Source: Gnetum montanum (taxonomy: Eukaryota; Streptophyta; Gnetopsida; Gnetales; Gnetaceae). From it: a stretch of 64,000 nt of DNA. Positions 23,396 to 33,443 of the stretch are shown piece after piece. Every line of letters begins with the position of its first letter. Position 1 is the stretch's first letter. Both the position numbers and the translations under genes were made by a program. The DNA is taken from the NCBI GenBank assembly GCA_015680685.1, contig MNCI01004786.1, positions 305,363 to 369,362 of the forward strand, given 5' to 3'. Below the pieces are notes generated by a model. It was given only the letters and a program-made list of their open reading frames with translations, did not search any database and was not told where the DNA came from.

Positions 23396-24919
23396 ATGAG
23401 CTTTGCAGATCGGCAATCCCCTACCTCTTCTTCATAGGACCAAACCCATGCTGCTAACCCTTTGTAGTGTCTGGGAAATGTCCCCCTTGCTAGCTCTTCT
23501 CAAAAAACGTCTCGTACATTGGATCCCATGGAGAACAACGTGAATCTAGATTTAGGTCCATGTCGTTCCAACCATCCAGCTCATGAGGCTCCACTTTACT
23601 TGGAATATCTTGATGCATATCAGACAAATGAGATCCACATAGACTGCTCTCAACGTTTTGATGATCTTCGTACAGAACATGCATGTCTCATTGCTGAACT
23701 TCATGCAGAACATGCACATGCTTCTAATGCGCTTCGTGCCGAATTGAGTCTTTGCCAGCAACAACTTGCAGAATATTAGGCTCGCTTCCACTCACTTCAG
23801 TCTGAATGTGATTCTCTTCAACACCAGTTGAATGCCACTAAAGCATCTTCTCCTGTTGCCAATGAAGATTCACTTCAAATCCCTGAAGTTTTGTTGGAAA
23901 TGATTAACACCGCTGCTAAGGGTCTTCACAAGCTTCTTTTTGATGCAGATCACACCCGTTACAACAAAGAGTGCCTTGAGAAGCTGCATTTTGAAAAATT
24001 GCTATTCCACAGTCTGCGCATGTCTACTCTAGGACTTAAAGCTTCCACACTTGAAGGAGATGCCCTCATTCAATCTCATTTTTCTGCTCTTCAACATGAG
24101 CACAATCTAAAACTTCATGAAGCTTATCTTCATGCTGAATTGGTTTTTGCCAAAGCCAATCAAAAGAAATTGGATTCTTTCTCACATGAAACCTCTATAA
24201 AGTTGGTTGAATGCATTTCTTCCATCAACCAACCCTCTTCTTTTATTAATTCTCTTCTACAGGTCTACTTAAAGAAACTTGAGGAGGCCTTTCAAATCTG
24301 TGCAGAAGCCTAGAAGAAAGCAATAGAGACCCAAAAAAATGCTTCTTGTACTGTGAAGGTTGAAGCAAATCACCTTGATGCAGGTTCGACCATCAAGGAA
24401 GTCTGCAAAGAGACCATTTGTCAAGAATGGGACTTCACCTTCAAAAAATTCAGCAATTGGTTGAAGGATCGTGGCTTCCTCCCTGACCAACCCTCTTCCT
24501 CTCCTCAGCATCATCTTCCTCTGCGTAATCAGAATCATAATTGGAGGTAGCAAGGTCACCCACAACAAGGTCATCAACAACTAGGGCACAATTAGCAGTC
24601 ACGATGTCCAGCTAGTTCTTCTTCAAATGGCCAATGCCCAGCCCGCAACTCTTCTTGGGTTGTGCCCTAATAGCCAAACAATAGGAAGAACACCTCCAAT
24701 GCCTTTAGGCCATCTGTCTCGGAATCACTCCAAGGCCATCTTCGTCAGCCTCACAACTCTGCTCCATCTACACCACAGCCAAGAACATCTCGCCAAAATT
24801 CTTCCCAAAGAAAGTTCAGAAACTACCCTCCCACTCACAGTTAAATCTCTGGCTTCCTACCATTGCCCAGAACTCTTACGCTTGACTTCTTTTCCAGTGT
24901 AAATTGGTTTGCGAAGTAG
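23396..24919 (+). pseudogene. ORF1 of the Penelope-like element (coiled coil)
   Basis: Frame 2 runs from ATG at 23396 (MSFADRQSPTSSS) to about 24919 without a frameshift, through roughly ten stop codons. It contains a helical, His/Glu/Ala-rich coiled-coil region (RFDDLRTEHACLIAELHAEH, ALRAELSLCQQQLAEY), a longer helical middle (LLEMINTAAKGLHKLLFDAD), a conserved-looking WDFTFKKFSNWLKDRGFLPD, and a Gln/His/Pro/Ser-rich tail. RT follows in frame 1, overlapping by a few codons; a -1 shift or a frameshift mutation could join them. I do not recognise the family. A nucleic-acid-binding or particle role is only a guess. Confidence 0.55.
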
Positions 24920-26824
24920 AAAATCACATTTCTAACTTTGCCATCCACAATCTTTCATCTAGGAATCTTTCTCTTGATGAAATCAAAGTTCTGGGTCTTG
25001 GCCTCCATTTCATTCCTCGTCCACTTCCCATGGATCGTGATGAGATTCTCAAGGAGTTTTGTGCCTTTGTCAAACTCCTTTGGCTCTGTAACTTCTTCAA
25101 GGATAATCTAGAAGAGGTAAATCCTTCATCTTCACCTTTTCTGGAAGCCATCCATCTTGCTTTGTTGAAGTTTCATTCTCATAGCCATTGGAATCCACCC
25201 ATTAGTTGCTCCAACCCTCACCTTGACACATCTATTCTAGACTGTCTCTCCTCTCTTGAGGTTGCTATTTCTTCTTCAGATTTTGCCCGTAGGCCTTTGC
25301 TTCCTTGACGTCTTCTCAAAGCCCTTTTTCGACTCCAGAAAGATCGAAGCATTATCATTCATCCTACTAATAAAAATTTGGGTATCTATGTTTTTGACTC
25401 CTCTTGGTACTTTCAAGAGGCCTCAAGACAATTATCAGATACTAATGTCTACCAACAAGTAGACACTGTTCCATGGGATCTCCTTCGTCATCAACTGCTT
25501 TCAGTGATCAACCAATTTCCACAGGTTTTTGGTAGATTTCAGGATTCCCTTTTGAAAGTCTGAGATTTTAAACCTTGTACTTTCTACCTTATCCAAAAAA
25601 TCCATAAACCTATCCTTGTTGGTCATCCCATTTGCTCCTATTCAGGCTATTTCCTTGAGCCTGCCTCCTACCTGCTCCACTACCTACTCTTCCCCATCCT
25701 CCTTTCTCAACCATAGTATCTTTCAAACTCATCAACTTTGATTCGTGACCTCCACTCCAGAGTCCTACCTCAAAATTTTTTCCTTTTTACTTTTGATGTA
25801 GAATCCCTCTATCCCAGCATTCCCATGGATCAAGGCCTTGCTACTCTTCATACTATGGTTGAGTCATATTTTTAGGAGAACCCTTTTGATTTTTAGGTAT
25901 TCTTCATCAATACCATCATGGAGCTTGCCTCCCTGGTCCTTCAAGAGCACTTCTTGAAGTTCAACGGAGTCTTCTTCAAATAGATTTGAGGCACTGCCAT
26001 GGGTGGTAACTTCACAGTTGTCTACGCTTGCCTGTTTCTGTGTCATTTAGAGAAGCATATCTTCTCTACCCCAAGATCTAGGCATCTTCTCTACTTCAAA
26101 AGGTACATTGATGATGCCTTTGGCATTTGGAGTGGTTCACAGGATTCCCTCTCCCAGTTAATTGATCAGTATGGCTCTTTCTACCCTATCATCAACATTA
26201 CTCCCTCGGTATCTAGCTCCTGAGCAGACATTTTGGATGTTTCCTTCTTCAAGGGTTCTAACTTTGTTAACACTGATATTCTTTCTAGCAAGTGTTTTCA
26301 AAAACCCTTGAATGCTTTTCAATACATCCCTTTCTCCTCTTGGCACCCTCGCCATTAGAAGAAAGCCTTCATTTTTGCTAAGCTTAAGCGATACCTCATC
26401 AGAGAATCCTACCTCGGTGATCTTCAGCAGATTTAGCTTCAGCTCTTCTGATGACTTCATGCTCAAGGATATCCTTCTCGCTTCTTGGCTCATTACTTCA
26501 ACCTTGTTCCTTCTTCCTCTCAATGGCATCTTCTGGAATGGCTTCATCATTGCCATGATGTTCAATATAGGAAATGGACCCCTCTTGTCTTCAAATTGGA
26601 TTTTAGTCCTTCCACGAAATCCTTGAACTTGAGGGCCCTCCTAAACCCTATACTTGCTCAGCTTCGCCAACAAGATCTGAGCCTTCAGAACATCATTCCA
26701 GATGCTATTTCTTATTGGAGGAATCTTCGAAAGCTTCGTTCCTTTCTTGTTAAGAACAAATTCAAGTGCAGTGGTCCCACCCCTAGCTTGGCCTTAACGA
26801 CTGGGGTGTTTCTAATTTTAGGAT
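24904..26824 (+). pseudogene. Penelope-type reverse transcriptase, no GIY-YIG domain
   Basis: One continuous frame (frame 1) of about 640 codons with a dozen nonsense codons and no frameshift. The N-terminal block HNLSSRNLSLDEIKVLGLGL and NLGIYVFDSSWYFQEA are typical of Penelope-like RTs. Motif A is FDVESLYPSIP (Asp 25795-25797). Motif B is GTAMGGNFTVVYACLF, preceded by FFK-stop-I-stop, where Gln and Arg are expected. Motif C is RYIDD (26101-26115). So all three catalytic Asp are kept. After ILDVSFFKG and a thumb-like segment, it ends KFKCSGPTPSLALTTGVFLI about 240 codons after YIDD. The roughly 100-residue GIY-YIG endonuclease of Penelope/Neptune elements is absent, as in the endonuclease-deficient Athena/Coprina group. 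Confidence 0.8.
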
Positions 26825-27060
26825 AATAGAGGTTTCCCTAATTTTAGAAGTTGGGACTCTATAAATTCTCTTCATGCACATGTTTTTATAAACATACTGA
26901 AGAGGGATGTGATTCCCCAAAAACATTTTATGTAGTTGCTTTGCTTTTCCATTTGAGCTTTTCTTGATTTGTCTCTTTGTCTCTGTGCCTTTCCGTATTT
27001 TTCTTTAGTCACACGAGATCTTACTTAAAATTTTAAGTATCCTAAAATTTTAAGTATCCA
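26640..27060 (+). repeat. Downstream pseudo-LTR of the Penelope-like element
   Basis: Direct repeat of 22928-23375, starting inside the RT ORF and extending through the 3' UTR to AAATTTTAAGTATCC. The two copies are clearly diverged but collinear. After it, AAAATTTTAAG units repeat several times (27017-27107). Confidence 0.75.
26897..26922 (+). ncRNA. Hammerhead-like ribozyme core, copy 2
   Basis: CTGAAGA fits CUGANGA. Stem II is GGGA/CCCC with loop TGTGATT, then AAAA where GAAA is expected. It lies at the same place in the repeat as copy 1. Confidence 0.4.
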
Positions 27061-27108
27061 AAATTGTAAGTATCCTAAAATTTTTAAGTTTCCCTAAAAT
27101 TTTAAGTA

Positions 27109-27338
27109 TCTCAAATTTTAATGAGCAGGAGTTTCAAATTTTAATGACCAGGAGTCTCAAATTTTAATGAGCGGGAGTTTCAAATTTTAATGAGCTAGAG
27201 TTTCAGATTTAAATGAGCACGAGTTTCAAATTTTAATGAGTGGGAGTCTCAAATTTTAATGAGCGGAAGTCTCAAATTTTAATGAGCAGGAATCTCAAAT
27301 TTTAATGAGTGGGAGTCTCAAATTTTAATGAGAGGGAG
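27109..27338 (+). repeat. Ten contiguous copies of a 23-bp repeat
   Basis: Unit close to TCTCAAATTTTAATGAGCGGGAG, ten copies without spacers. It starts the second subfamily's 3' end. The downstream copy of that end (near 28190) has only one unit. Each unit begins CTCA and closes TGAG, so it can form a small hairpin. Confidence 0.85.
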
Positions 27339-27640
27339 TTTCAAATTTTGAAGTTCAGACCTTATTTATACATGTATTGGCATGCTCATTCCCTTGCCTT
27401 TGCAGCTTCGGCTACCTAGTTGCATTGCCTAAACAAGCTGATGAGGGGTGAAAGTCCCTGAAAACATTTTGTATCACAACAGACATTGTGCAATACTTTG
27501 AGCTTTTATTACTTTCTGTCTAACAGTTTTCCTATTTAACAGTTTTCCTATTTTATAGTTTCTGCAGTATTTCACTTAGCCTTCCCATTCTTTTCCTTGA
27601 TGCATGAGATCTATTCCTAAAATTTCTAAATTTTTCTCTC
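27339..27640 (+). repeat. 3' end (pseudo-LTR) of second Penelope-like subfamily, left copy
   Basis: It matches 28217-28500 closely: GCTCATTCCCTTGCCTTTG, the hammerhead-like core, CATTTTGTATCAC, TTTCCTATTTAACA, GAGATCTATTCCTAAAATTT. GAGATCT followed by AT-rich sequence is also how the first subfamily's repeat ends, so the two are related. Confidence 0.75.
27438..27463 (+). ncRNA. Hammerhead-like ribozyme core, copy 3
   Basis: CTGATGA, stem II GGGG/CCCT with loop TGAAAGT, then GAAA. This is the full catalytic-core consensus apart from one G-U pair. GCATTG upstream (27422) and CAATAC downstream (27491) are a decayed candidate stem I. Confidence 0.5.
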
Positions 27641-28189
27641 TATCTTGCTGCCTTGGAATTTCTAAGCCTTGCTTGATAGCGTATTTTTTTGTTCTCTGGA
27701 TTCTAATCATTTTCAGATTTTTTCTATTCTTGGTTAGGTTTTAATCCTTTTGCAAGTTCTCCACAAGTTTTTGATCGTGTTGCAAGATTATACAAACCAC
27801 AACATGTTTCTTTTTTATCTGTGTTTTGACAACCACCTTGCTTACGTTGGTCTTCTTGGTTGTGGTTTCTTTTGAAGCTTTTTTCTTTAGCTTCTTCACA
27901 ACCTCTAGCTGTTTCTTCTCCGGCATCGTTGCAGCTTGTCTCTTGATTGTTGTTGAAGATCTTTGTTCATTGCTGTTTTCAACTGAACATCTGCATGCAT
28001 GACATTCTCTAGTTTCGGACCCCTCATGTCCACCATTCAAACATGAGGGTTCCCCTAAATCCTTAACACCCTTCGGCTCTACCAATAGATCTAATTTGTT
28101 GAATGTTTCATGTTCGCCTTTGAAATACTGCTTTGTAATAGTTTTGTTAATACATCGTCCCACCCCTATCTCGCCTTTGATGAGTGCGG
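27641..28189. other. Body remnant of second Penelope-like copy, with Lys-rich minus-strand ORF
   Basis: On the plus strand the last 70 bp (CGTCCCACCCCTATCTCGCC) match the RT end of the first copy (GGTCCCACCCCTAGCTTGGCC). The rest does not match ORF1 or RT. The minus strand has an uninterrupted 140-codon frame (28163-27741) rich in Lys (KKLKKKASKETTTKKTNVSK) with no family I know. It may be a captured fragment or chance. Confidence 0.35.
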
Positions 28190-28502
28190 TCTGCTCAAAT
28201 TTTAATGAGCAGGAGTTTCAAATTTTGAAGTTGGGACCCTATTACATGTACTAGAATGCTCATTCCCTTGCCTTTGTAGCTTCGGCTGCCTAGCCGCATT
28301 GCTTAAACACACTGATGAGGGGTAAAATTCCCCGAAAACATTTTGTATCACAATAGACGTTGTGCAATGCTTTGAGCTTCTATTACTATCTATCTAATAG
28401 TTTTCCTATTTAACAATTTTCCTATTTTACAATTTCTATAGTATTTCGCTCAGCCTCCTCGTTCTTTTCCTTCATGCACGAGATCTATTCCTAAAATTTC
28501 AG
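28190..28502 (+). repeat. 3' end (pseudo-LTR) of second Penelope-like subfamily, right copy
   Basis: Second copy of 27316-27640, with one 23-bp unit instead of ten. It ends at CTAAAATTTCAGC, where E's tail resumes. Confidence 0.75.
28312..28337 (+). ncRNA. Hammerhead-like ribozyme core, copy 4 (best preserved)
   Basis: CTGATGA, perfect 4-bp stem II GGGG/CCCC with loop TAAAATT, then GAAA. Flanking GCATTG (28296-28301) and CACA (28308-28311) can pair with CAATGC (28365-28370) and TGTG (28361-28364), a plausible stem I. Stem III is unclear. Confidence 0.55.
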
Positions 28503-28786
28503 CATTGGCAGCAACATGCTTCATTTTCTTTCTCTCTCTCTTTTTCTCTTCAAGCTGCCAAATAAAGGCTTGGATGTCATTATGTATGAGTGTTCACCAC
28601 AATGGTCATGAACACTAATGTTGTAATATGTTTATTGATCCATTCACTGGGCACATTGAGTATATCATCCCATTCCACCATCAGTTGTTAATTAGTCAAT
28701 AATCCCATACCTTCCCAATATTTTGTAAAGAACTTGTTTCTCTTCTTCTATACTTGAGGACGAGTTTTTAGTCAGTTGTGAGGGTA
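28503..28786 (+). other. Remainder of element E tail with polypurine tract
   Basis: It resumes alignment with A (CAGCATTGGCAGCAACATGC against GTTGGCAGCAGCAGAC, then CTGCCAAATAAGGC). It ends GTTGTGAGGGTA before the 3' LTR, a slightly decayed GTCATGGGGGTA tract. Confidence 0.75.
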
Positions 28787-29760
28787 TGATGAGAGTGGTT
28801 GTTCTAGCGGTTACTCTAGTAGTTATTCTAATTATTAGAGCAGTTACTCTAGTGGTTACTCTAGCAGTTACTCTAATTATTAGAGTGGTTACTTTAGTAG
28901 TTATTCTAATTATTAGAGTGGTTACTCTAGTGGTTACTTTAGCAATTATTCTAATTATTAGAGCAGTTACTCAAATTATTAGAGTAGCTTCTCCCAAGCC
29001 TACAAATATAGTGCCTAGGCACACAATTGGGAAGAAGTCTTTTAGCAGTCAAGTAGCAAAACTCTTGTAGTCTAGTTAAAAGTTAAAGTATTTTCCAAGT
29101 GCTTGCAGCAAGAGGTCTAAGTGTGGATGGATCTTTATTCGAGCATTGTGTACCTAAGTACACCTTATGTATGGCAATAAATACGATCTCTTTAATTCAT
29201 CCTTATAGCACTTGAGATTTGTTTTCTTACACATTTCTTTTATTTTATTTTCTTATGCATTTATTTTATTTTATGCACTTTACATTTCTGTTATTAGCAC
29301 ATCAATTCATTTTGATCAATTAAGCAAATCATTAAATTACACAAGCATGACCACTTCGAGCATGCATGTAACGCTTGGTAACCTAGTAACAATTAGCGTT
29401 TGGTAATCCCAACAGTGTTACACTGGTTTAGGATGTGTACAACAAGTGGGAAAAAATGCTGGTGTTAGGATTAGTTAGAACTTAGTTAATGAGTAGTTAA
29501 GTTAAATTATTCACTTAGTTACCTCTCTCCTCCCCTACTAGCACAAGACATAAAAACATAAAAGCTATAAAAATCATATGCCTCAAGCTTACTTAACCAT
29601 ATAATCATGACATACAAGTAAGCTTGGGAAGACAACGATCAACCAACCTATCCTTGTTCTATAAGGGTGCATAAGCACTTAGTCCTTGGAATTCAACCGG
29701 ATCGTGCATGAAACACTTGTATTTGTATGGTTGAGCATAGGGGTACCTCATCACTCATCA
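28787..29760 (+). repeat. 3' LTR of element E
   Basis: 974 bp, matching the 5' LTR throughout: U3 array (28787-28984), TACAAAT (29001-29007) where the 5' LTR has TATAAAT, U5 hairpin arms AAGCTTAC (29585-29592) and GTAAGCTT (29618-29625). It ends TCATCACTCATCA, followed by CTAAT. Confidence 0.92.
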
Positions 29761-29765
29761 CTAAT

Positions 29766-30098
29766 TTACAAAAAATCTATTTTGGCTTCATTTGGTCTTT
29801 GTCTTTTCTTGAAGTTTGAGGTTTGTATTCATGCTTTCACTTGTATTTGCTATATTTCCATATGTAAATATGGCCTTCTATTAGTTTGAATTTGGGATTA
29901 TTAAATTTTTTTCTTTTTCTTGCTTCTAAAATGCAACATGGGCATTTAAAATGAGTGGAGTAAGAAATTTCAAACTACATACTAGAACCAACAAAACCTC
30001 AATGGATACTACAATGCAAACTCAATTTAGATAGGTGGGATGTGGTAAAAAGTGAAATTTTTTGTCTTTTATGATTTAGTTTCATTGCTCTTTTCTCT
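29766..30098. other. Unclassified insert H, right part
   Basis: AT-rich, no supported gene. It lies between E's right target duplication and the point where G's RT begins (AATAGTGACTGGG), so it should be the rest of the insert that starts at 13119. Confidence 0.35.
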
Positions 30099-32592
30099 AA
30101 TAGTGACTGGGTTAGTTTGGCTATAGTCATACCAAAGAAGGGGGAAAATGGAGAGTTTGTATCGACTATAGGTTTCTCAATGTTGCTACCTATAAAGACC
30201 ATTTCACATTACCCTTTGTAGACTAAGTATTGGATAATATCTCTAGCTTGAGTACTACAACTTTCTTGATGGGTGCTCTACTTATAATCAAATTAATATT
30301 ATGCTAGCGGATCAAGCCCAAACTATCTTCATTTGTCCATAGAGAGCCTTCATTTTCAAGTGCATGCCCTTTGGGTTATGCAATGTACCAATCACCTTTC
30401 AATGGTTGGTAATGTCCATGTTCTAGATTACATCAGCAAGAGTATGGAAGTCTTCATGGATGACTTTTCCACTTATGGAAAATCATTCCAGGAAGCCTTG
30501 GACCAACTTGAAGTTATTTTATACCATTGCTACTAGGTGAACCTAAAGTTAAATTGGAAAAGAAGTCAACTAATGATGACCAATGGCATTGTTATTGGCC
30601 ATAAAATTTCAAATAAGGGGATTGAAGTTGATCCTAACAAGATTTGCACCATTGAGAACATGACACAAATAACACAATGGTTAAAGAGGTGTGATCTTTC
30701 CTAGGCCACACTGGTTAGTATTGTCATTTTATTAAAGATTATTCTAGAAAATCTAGGCCCTTATTTGAGCTCACAAAGAAAGTCATTATGTTCTTATGAA
30801 ATAAGGAATGTAAAAATGCCTTTTAGAGTTTAATGAAAAGGTTAATTAAAACTCCCATATTATAGAGTCTTAATTAGACTCAACCTTTCCATATAATGAT
30901 AGATGCTTCTAATTTTGCATTGGGTGCTATTCTAATGTAGTTTGATGAGAAGAAGAGATCCTACTACATCCACTATGCTAGTGAAAACATTGTGGGATCT
31001 TAATTAAACTACATCACCATAGAGAAATAAATGACGACCATTGTTTTTGCACTCCAAATATTCAAGCATTATGTTCTGGCATGTAAAATTTTCATTTGTA
31101 TCAATCATAGCACCATCTAGTTCCTCATGAACATATAAGATGTTAGCCCCCATGTGATACAATTGCTAGTTCTCTTGTAGCAATTTACCCTTCATATGAT
31201 TGATTATAAGGAAGCCAAAAACATGATGGAAAATCATCTGTCATGTTTAAGAATTAGCAACAATGAAGAAGGTGTACTTCTTGATGACTTTTTAGATGAT
31301 CATATTTGTAAGGTCATTTTTAAATTGAAGAGAAGAAATTAATTCCTATAGTTCATGAATGTTCTTAATTACCTAGTAGCCTAGAAGCTTCCTTGTGGGT
31401 GGGACAAATGTAAGATCCAATGATTCCATCACGAGGTGAGGCATTACCTGGTTGTCAAAGGGCATATCTATAAGTAATGCCATACTGACCTAGTAAGGCG
31501 TTGTGTTCATGTTGAAAGTCAAGATGATGTTTTGACTCATGTGCATCATCGTGCTTGTGGTCGGCATTATGCTAGAAAGAGAACCATGAGAAACTTGCTA
31601 CTCATGGGCTATTTTGATCGACCATGTTTCATGATGTTCAACAACTTGTGCATTACTATGACAAGTAGTAGTGTGAGGGAGGTATGTCCTCATGTATGGA
31701 GGGACCACTAGAACCCTTCGATGTGTGGGGATTGACTTCATTGGTTCCATCTCTCCTACCTCCAATGATAAGAGATATATTATTATAAGCGTAAATTATT
31801 GCACAAAGTGGTCGAAAGCTACTACCATTAAGGACTGCTCATATACCATTGTAGCAAACTTCCTTCAAAATAATGTGCTTCATAGGTATAGTATGGCTTG
31901 AATCTTAATCACTAATAACCTTATGTATTTTATTAGTAAAGTTTTTAAGAATTTATTGGAATCTTATGGAGCTATTCATAAGTTAACTTCCCCTTATCAT
32001 TCGCAAGCCAATGACTACGCAAAAGTTACTAACTATGAAATTGTTAGAATACTTAAGAAAATGGTTAATAGGTATAGATGAGACTAGGCCAATAAGCTTA
32101 ATGACACTTTTTGGGCCTATCAAACAACATGGAAAAATCATATTGATTACACATCATTCAAGTTGATCTATGGATAGGTTCTACACCTACCTATTGACTT
32201 TGAAATGAAAATATTGGACAATGTTGTAGATTCTGCTTAAAAAGAGAGGTTGATAAACCTTAGCCTTCTTAATAAAAATTATGAATTAGAAAATTCTTAC
32301 ACCAAGGCTTACCGTGATGTTTTTGTAAGAAAGTTTGATTTCAAACCTAGTGGGAAGGTTCTCTATTTTAATCTACTATACTTGGCTCATTTAGGTAAGT
32401 TTTAATTTCAATGGAAAGGACTATACATCACCCATACTAGTTACTAGTCTAGCACAACACACATCAATCATCTTGATGAGCTAGATAACATTTTTTTAGT
32501 TAATGGAAAACACCTAAAGCACTATAGAGAATGTCTTTCTCCTCTGAGAGTGCCCAATGATCAATCTTGTGTTTTGTACTCAAAGATCTATT
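30099..32592 (+). pseudogene. RT, RNase H and integrase remnant (element G)
   Basis: RT starts SDWVSLAIVIPKKG and continues RFLNVATYKDHFTLPFVD. An FMDDFSTYG motif survives near 30450. RNase H shows IMIDASNFALGAIL. Integrase has HVHHRACGRHYARKRTM, GIDFIGSISPTSNDKR, LTSPYHSQAN and SGKVLYFNLLYLAHLGKF. The integrase Asp residues read Asn (VNYCTKW, TNNL). Dozens of stops and several frameshifts make it the most decayed pol here. The end, AGTTGTCGGGGAGAATGC, matches the AGTCATGGGGGAGATGGC pol-end motif of A, B and E. Confidence 0.75.
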
Positions 32593-33314
32593 AGGTAATA
32601 GACATGGATTAGTTGTCGGGGAGAATGCTCCATGCCATGTCAAAATTTTCTTTCCATTTTGCTATTTTGCTTATGTTCCTTAATAAAGTTAGTGTGTTTG
32701 TTTAGCACTCTTCATATTTTTAAGCTTAACGATCAATAATTCATAATATTTTCTTTTTTTGAAGTGTGTTTATGTGTATATGGGAAAACCACTTAATGTA
32801 TTTTATGAATGCTTACCCAAAAAACTAGTAGTGGATAGATGAGTTACAAATATGATGATGATAAAAGAGTGCCAAATGGGTTCAACATGTAACCTTGATC
32901 AATGGATGCCCATAGAGAAAAATTCATCCACCCATTTTATTCTATCCATCATTGATGAACTAGGCTTAGATTCAACAGGGATTTAGGACTTACACTAGGA
33001 GTTGTTGAAGCTAATGTTACTAGAACTATGGGCACATGGTGGTTCTACACATTAGGATTTGATCTTTAAAATTATAGAAGAGTGATTGGTAACTGTCAAG
33101 AAAAGGATGTATCATTGAGGGTCTTGTGACCACTGAATGGACCTAATCAGTGTGATTGGACCAAGGTGCATATGTTGTCTTACCTGGTCATCATGGTCAG
33201 AAGAGGTTTGTGATCTTACAAGCTTATGTTCACCATGTGGCAAGGGATGAATTTTTGTGTCATGCAAGTTAAAGATTCCAAGTAGTGATCCATCACTCTA
33301 GTCATTTCCATAAC
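32593..33314 (+). other. Tail of element G before insertion of I
   Basis: No gene seen. AT-rich non-coding tail that stops at the left target duplication of I (ATAAC, 33310-33314). Confidence 0.5.
33310..33314. repeat. Target site duplication of element I (left copy)
   Basis: ATAAC at 33310-33314 is repeated exactly at 46648-46652, flanking the two LTR ends. Confidence 0.85.
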
Positions 33315-33396
33315 TGATGAAGTGTTTAGTTAATGCATCGACTAGGCCACGTCAATAGGGCCATGGTGACCTGACCCCGTCGACACATCCATTCAT

Positions 33397-33443
33397 GCAT
33401 TAACGCGACCTTGTTAATGCAAATTCTATCTTCCGTTATAAAT
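33397..33443 (+). promoter_or_regulatory. U3 inverted repeat plus TATA box (element I)
   Basis: GCATTAAC (33397-33404) and GTTAATGC (33413-33420) are perfect inverted arms around GCGACCTT. TATAAAT starts at 33437, 16 bp after the right arm. The 3' LTR has the same layout (45850-45873, TATAAAT 45890-45896) with C-to-T/G-to-A decay. Confidence 0.7.

Larger units (their letters stand above)
22918..28502 (+). mobile_element. Penelope-like retroelement array, endonuclease-less, inside element E
   Basis: It interrupts E's tail. A 5'-truncated copy of the element end (22928-23395) is followed head-to-tail by a full body: ORF1 at 23396-24919, RT ORF at 24904-26824, and its own end (26640-27060). This is the pseudo-LTR arrangement typical of Penelope-like elements. 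A second, related subfamily follows (27109-28502): two copies of its 3' end flank a 550-bp remnant. RT motifs FDVESLYPSIP, GTAMGG and RYIDD are of Penelope type. No GIY-YIG endonuclease follows RT. Insertion edges are set by where E's alignment stops and resumes; no target duplication was recognised. Confidence 0.75.
13996..29760 (+). mobile_element. Element E: complete Athila/Tat-like LTR retrotransposon
   Basis: Two LTRs (983 and 974 bp) with TGATGAGAG starts and CATCA ends, a perfect 5-bp duplication, a tRNA-Asp-type PBS, gag, protease, RT, RNase H and integrase in order, a non-coding tail and a polypurine tract. A Penelope-like array of about 5.6 kb splits the tail; without it E would be about 10.2 kb. 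There is no extra ORF in the tail, unlike F and I. All proteins have nonsense codons, so E is non-functional. Confidence 0.92.

Noticed and set aside
27109-27338. CRISPR-like array
   Set aside because: Units are contiguous with no spacers and lie in a plant retroelement.
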